DNA from: a virus
Virus record (IMG/VR): IMGVR_UViG_3300028829_005800
Location: 1 to 31,776 of that record
Reading direction: 5' to 3' (one strand)
Length of the DNA: 31,776 nt
In this document: positions 29,658 to 31,776 of the stretch, one piece after another
How the letters are laid out: every line of letters starts with the position of its first letter
How positions within the stretch are numbered: the stretch's first letter is position 1
Translations under genes and position numbers: made by a program
Notes under the pieces: generated by a model
The model's database searches: none
Told to the model about the DNA's origin: nothing
The model's input: only the letters and a program-made list of their open reading frames with translations

Positions 29658-29839
29658 TTGGTAGATTCCCCCAGGGCGGCTTCTTTTTGGGCCCGTTCGG
29701 TAATCTCCCGGCGGTTAATCTCCACCCCGGGCATATCAAACGAAATTCGTACCCGGCCATCCCTTACCCTTACAATGGTTAATGATCCCGCGCCCTCAAT
29801 ATCAATGGTTTCATTAATGCCTCTGGTTAAAACTAGCAT
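29654..29839 (-). CDS. csrA: Carbon storage regulator CsrA/RsmA homologue
   Basis: This 61-residue protein aligns across its length with CsrA. It starts MLVLTRGINETIDI (family MLxLTRxxGExIxI), continues SLTIVRVRDGRVRISFDMPG (family VTVLxxxGxQVRxGIxAP) and ends VEINRREI (family VSVHREEI). It keeps the Leu4 and the Arg corresponding to Arg44, which contact RNA. CsrA dimers bind GGA motifs in mRNA leaders and usually block translation. In the phage it may reprogramme host carbon metabolism or order phage gene expression. Its own leader has a palindrome with GGGA and a ribosome binding site CAAGGA, 12 bases before the ATG, both CsrA-type sites, so autoregulation is plausible. It is coupled by ATGA to the replication-type gene. 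Confidence 0.92.
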   Translation of the reverse strand: MLVLTRGINETIDIEGAGSLTIVRVRDGRVRISFDMPGVEINRREITERAQKEAALGESTK

Positions 29840-29880
29840 GATTTTTAATCTTCCTTGAAATGGGTAATAAAATGGGCCCC

Positions 29881-29900
29881 GATATTTCCCAGGAAATATT
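29881..29900 (-). promoter_or_regulatory. Palindromic leader element, copy 3 (csrA leader)
   Basis: GATATTTCC-CA-GGAAATATT, with eight matching bases per arm, touches the stop codon of the upstream gene and lies in the 60-base leader of csrA, about 30 bases before its CAAGGA site. Outer GGGCCC copies at 29874-29879 and 29906-29911 can extend the stem with internal loops. Confidence 0.7.
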
Positions 29901-30394
29901 CAAACGGGCCCGGGGGTTTTTACTTTTTGTGTTTTGTCGATGATTTTTGAGAATCGTTTTCTGATCGCGCTTTTTTTGTGGGCCTCGATACCCTGGGCTT
30001 GAGAAAATAACCATTCCAATATGGTGTATGCCTCGTTTTTTAGTTCCTGTACCGTTGGGCGGGGCTCAAATGCGGGGGCCTGCCGGTGGTCACTCGATAA
30101 CAGGCCGAATATTTCAAAAAGGGCGGCGCGGTGCCTATACCACCACCCGGAATCCACCCCCTGGCGTTGTAGATCACTGGCCAGGTATTCCATCCATTCG
30201 GTAAACGGGCGGCATTCGGGATCAGTAACCCCCCGGCCGGTTATCATCATGGTTTTATAATTTGTGTTTATCTTGAGAGAATAGGGGCCCAATTCGATAT
30301 CCATAATGGCCGCGGCCCCATCCCAATGGGTGGCGTATGATCCCACTTCGTGGCGGTGTAATACCTGTGATATTTCCCCATCAATCATACGCAT
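29900..30394 (-). CDS. Early hypothetical protein, paralogue A
   Basis: This 164-residue protein is unrecognised but similar in layout to its upstream neighbour. Both have an N-terminal beta-rich half and then SGWWYRHRAALFEIFGLL (here) or GAWWLNHRRALVKIAAAL (neighbour), followed by a helix around NEAYTILEWLFS or NDVAEVFQMAF. The pair probably arose by tandem duplication. I place the start at ATG 30394, four bases after the upstream stop and with AGGA ten bases before it. A TTG start at 30427 inside the neighbour is less likely. The C-terminus is basic (AIRKRFSKIIDKTQKVK), suggesting nucleic-acid contact. The stop is followed at once by the csrA leader palindrome. Confidence 0.65.
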   Translation of the reverse strand: MRMIDGEISQVLHRHEVGSYATHWDGAAAIMDIELGPYSLKINTNYKTMMITGRGVTDPECRPFTEWMEYLASDLQRQGVDSGWWYRHRAALFEIFGLLSSDHRQAPAFEPRPTVQELKNEAYTILEWLFSQAQGIEAHKKSAIRKRFSKIIDKTQKVKTPGPV

Positions 30395-30398
30395 AATT

Positions 30399-30878
30399 TC
30401 AATTCCTATCCGGGGCGCGGTGCCCAATGGCTTTAAGTAATGCGGCCCGGGTGCGGTTGATTAAATCGTAATCCATCGGTACCGGCGGTTTATCAAAGGC
30501 CATCTGGAATACCTCGGCCACATCGTTTAATAAATCGATATCCGGGCTTAGTTCGGCCTGGCATGGGGTATGGTTTAACGCGGCCGCAATTTTCACCAGG
30601 GCCCGGCGGTGGTTCAGCCACCAGGCCCCATCGATCCCCATTCGTTGGATTTTCCCCAGGGAATATAAAAACCAGTTATCAAAGGTTTGAATTAACGGGT
30701 TTTTTAATGACTCCCCGCGGATTTCAAAAATAAGATTTTCCGAATCGATTTGTATTTCATAATCTATAAACTCGATAACCACCTGGCGGCCGGTTCGATC
30801 ATCCCGCAACGAATAAACCACGGCCGGGCTATCGGCCAGGGCGGCCCGTATTTTTGCGCGTATGGGGTATAGGTTCAT
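30399..30878 (-). CDS. Early hypothetical protein, paralogue B
   Basis: This 159-residue protein is not assigned to a family. It starts at ATG 30878, overlapping the upstream stop as ATGA. The N-terminal half (LYPIRAKIRAALADSPAVVY, then alternating beta segments such as RQVVIEFIDYEIQIDSENLI) is followed by DGAWWLNHRRALVKIAAALN and a helical C-terminus. The shared WW-x-x-HR-AL block and overall plan mark it as a paralogue of the next gene. A longer start at 30926 would run into the upstream gene and is not supported. It is part of the early operon ahead of csrA. Confidence 0.65.
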   Translation of the reverse strand: MNLYPIRAKIRAALADSPAVVYSLRDDRTGRQVVIEFIDYEIQIDSENLIFEIRGESLKNPLIQTFDNWFLYSLGKIQRMGIDGAWWLNHRRALVKIAAALNHTPCQAELSPDIDLLNDVAEVFQMAFDKPPVPMDYDLINRTRAALLKAIGHRAPDRN

Positions 30879-31210
30879 AATGTGGCCCCCTTTAAAAATG
30901 ACGGGGCCGGCCGGTACGGTTGGCAATACCGGCCGCGGGCCCTCATCCCTGGCCCCGTCTGGATAAGAAATGGCGGGGGCCAGTTATAACCCCACTTCAC
31001 ACAAGGCCTGCCGGTACAATCCGGCACCCCCGCCATATTTAAGGCCAGGCGGCCGCGCGGGTGGCGCTCGAATTCCCCCGCGCGGTTTCGGGGGCATCCA
31101 TCCCCCCGGCCTGGCTCACTGGTTAAAACGGCCCGGCGCTGAGGTTCAATAGCCACCTCTGGCGCTTCGGGTGGTGTCTCGTTTTGGGTTCCCTCGGGCC
31201 GATGTCTCAT
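30875..31210 (-). CDS. Early hypothetical protein, basic and proline-rich
   Basis: This 111-residue protein has no recognised family. Both ends overlap neighbours by ATGA (31207-31210 and 30875-30878), which strongly supports the frame and this start over longer upstream alternatives. It is rich in Arg, Pro and Gly, with a possibly folded middle DGCPRNRAGEFERHPRGRLALNMAGV and four cysteines (near residues 39, 65, 70 and 93) that might bind metal. The role is unknown. Confidence 0.6.
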   Translation of the reverse strand: MRHRPEGTQNETPPEAPEVAIEPQRRAVLTSEPGRGDGCPRNRAGEFERHPRGRLALNMAGVPDCTGRPCVKWGYNWPPPFLIQTGPGMRARGRYCQPYRPAPSFLKGATL

Positions 31211-31401
31211 AATGTTTTGCTCGCAATTTTTACGCGGGTGGATTGATGTAATTCCACTTCGGTTCCATTGGGTCTCCATACCCAAATCCACCCCCCAGGG
31301 CTTTTCGATTTTCTGAGGTATCGAACGGGCCCTTGCTCGGTCATTACCGTATCCTCGGGCTGGCAATCCCCCAGGGTACGGGGGTTATATTCCTGGCTCA
31401 T
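31207..31401 (-). CDS. Small early hypothetical protein
   Basis: This 64-residue protein begins MSQEYNPRTLGDCQPEDTVM and continues as a beta-rich domain (GPVRYLRKSKSPGGWIWVWR, VELHQSTRVKI), resembling a small SH3-like or Hfq-like barrel without a family match. ATG 31401 has AAAGG ten bases upstream. A GTG at 31419 is in frame but lacks a ribosome binding site. It ends in an ATGA overlap with the next gene. Confidence 0.6.
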   Translation of the reverse strand: MSQEYNPRTLGDCQPEDTVMTEQGPVRYLRKSKSPGGWIWVWRPNGTEVELHQSTRVKIASKTL

Positions 31402-31454
31402 AGTGCGCGTACCTTTCACGCGGAAATCGTTATGGTGATTTTTTTAAGCGGCGT

Positions 31455-31661
31455 TTACCTGGCGTTCTTCCTGGTCATGGCTTCCCAAATGTCATTCGAT
31501 AAAACGTATTCCTTTTGGGCCAGGATTCTAATATGGTCGTTTAACCCCTCGCGTTTTAATTTATCAATGGCCTTTCGGCCCACCCCTAATTTTTTCTGGG
31601 CGGTGGCCACCTCGTAAATTTTATCCATCTCCAGGCCGGCGGCCTCGGTTGTTGTTTTCAT
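31455..31661 (-). CDS. Small helix-turn-helix protein, first early gene
   Basis: This 68-residue protein carries a helix-turn-helix of the excisionase/MerR-like small-protein type. YEVATAQKKLGVGRKAIDKLKREGLND-like text spans residues 16-42, then a wing (IRILAQKEYVLSNDIWEAMTRKN). It is the first gene after the early promoter and could repress that promoter or the GGTSACC cluster, acting as a lysogeny switch or as a second excisionase. The ATG at 31661 is preceded by GGTGG at close spacing. The gene starts in the terminal repeat and so crosses the circular junction. Confidence 0.65.
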   Translation of the reverse strand: MKTTTEAAGLEMDKIYEVATAQKKLGVGRKAIDKLKREGLNDHIRILAQKEYVLSNDIWEAMTRKNAR

Positions 31662-31776
31662 GTTCCACCATTTGATTAAGTAACTTCAATGATGAATATT
31701 TACCCGGGGTTCCCGGCGTGGTCAATGCGTTTTGGGCGGATCGTGTACCGCGGCCCTGGGGCCCAAAATTGAATGT
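31633..31776. repeat. Terminal direct repeat, right copy
   Basis: This is identical to bases 1-144 (see that entry). It contains the second copy of the early promoter at 31697-31725. Confidence 0.95.

Noticed and set aside
1-31776. CRISPR array, anti-CRISPR locus or toxin-antitoxin pair
   Set aside because: No regularly spaced repeats with unique spacers and no recognisable toxin or antitoxin families were seen.

Overview
The window is a complete or nearly complete circular genome of a temperate tailed phage, presented linearly. The first 144 bases (1-144) are repeated exactly at the end (31633-31776), so the unique circle is about 31,632 bp. Every convincing protein gene is on the minus strand, and most neighbours overlap by the ATGA tetranucleotide, so the genome reads as a few long polycistronic units. 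The head and packaging genes (GpA-type terminase, lambda-B-like portal, protease fused to scaffold, capsid) followed by tail tube, tail chaperones and a 655-residue tape measure, with no sheath gene, indicate a lambda-like siphovirus. The host is not certain. The tandem YNASAA-type adhesin repeats, CsrA, the class 3 lipase and the secreted metallopeptidase-thioredoxin fusion would suit a planctomycete-like or other Gram-negative host, but this is inference.

Layout in the direction of transcription, from the top of the circle downward in coordinates. (1) Control region, 30-680, no genes: an early promoter (65-93), five G-rich iterons followed by an AT-rich stretch (candidate origin, 147-226), a cluster of GGTSACC heptamers (304-426), repeated GAATGTTACCG motifs, and an attP core that is the 3' half of a tRNA-Thr(CGU) gene (629-673). 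(2) Early operon, 31661 down to 25940: small DNA-binding protein, unknown small genes, CsrA, a winged-helix replication-type protein, a ParB-like protein, a HAD nucleotidase and small unknowns. (3) Late control region, 25487-25939: tandem structured repeats, a strong sigma70-like promoter, then an intrinsic terminator bracketed by complementary 12-base arms immediately before the first late gene. (4) Lysis/exit module, 25486-22047: membrane protein, lipase, metallopeptidase-thioredoxin-coiled coil-membrane fusion, small proteins and a nuclease. No peptidoglycan hydrolase was recognised. (5) Packaging and head, 21877-14988. (6) Tail and adhesion, 14984-2862, including a two-domain glycosyltransferase. 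(7) Integration end, 2732-680: a frameshifted small gene, a plus-strand structured RNA, an excisionase-like gene and the integrase, which abuts attP.

The least expected elements are: a hairpin-rich RNA with a textbook UUCG terminator on the otherwise gene-free plus strand (about 2260-2526); a palindrome repeated in three gene leaders, one of them the leader of the phage's own CsrA, each near or containing a GGA-type ribosome binding site; the promoter-terminator-complementary-arm arrangement ahead of the lysis genes; and an exit cassette built from lipase and protease/thioredoxin functions rather than a recognisable endolysin. No CI-type repressor, DNA polymerase, helicase, ParA, CRISPR array, complete tRNA or insertion sequence was recognised.
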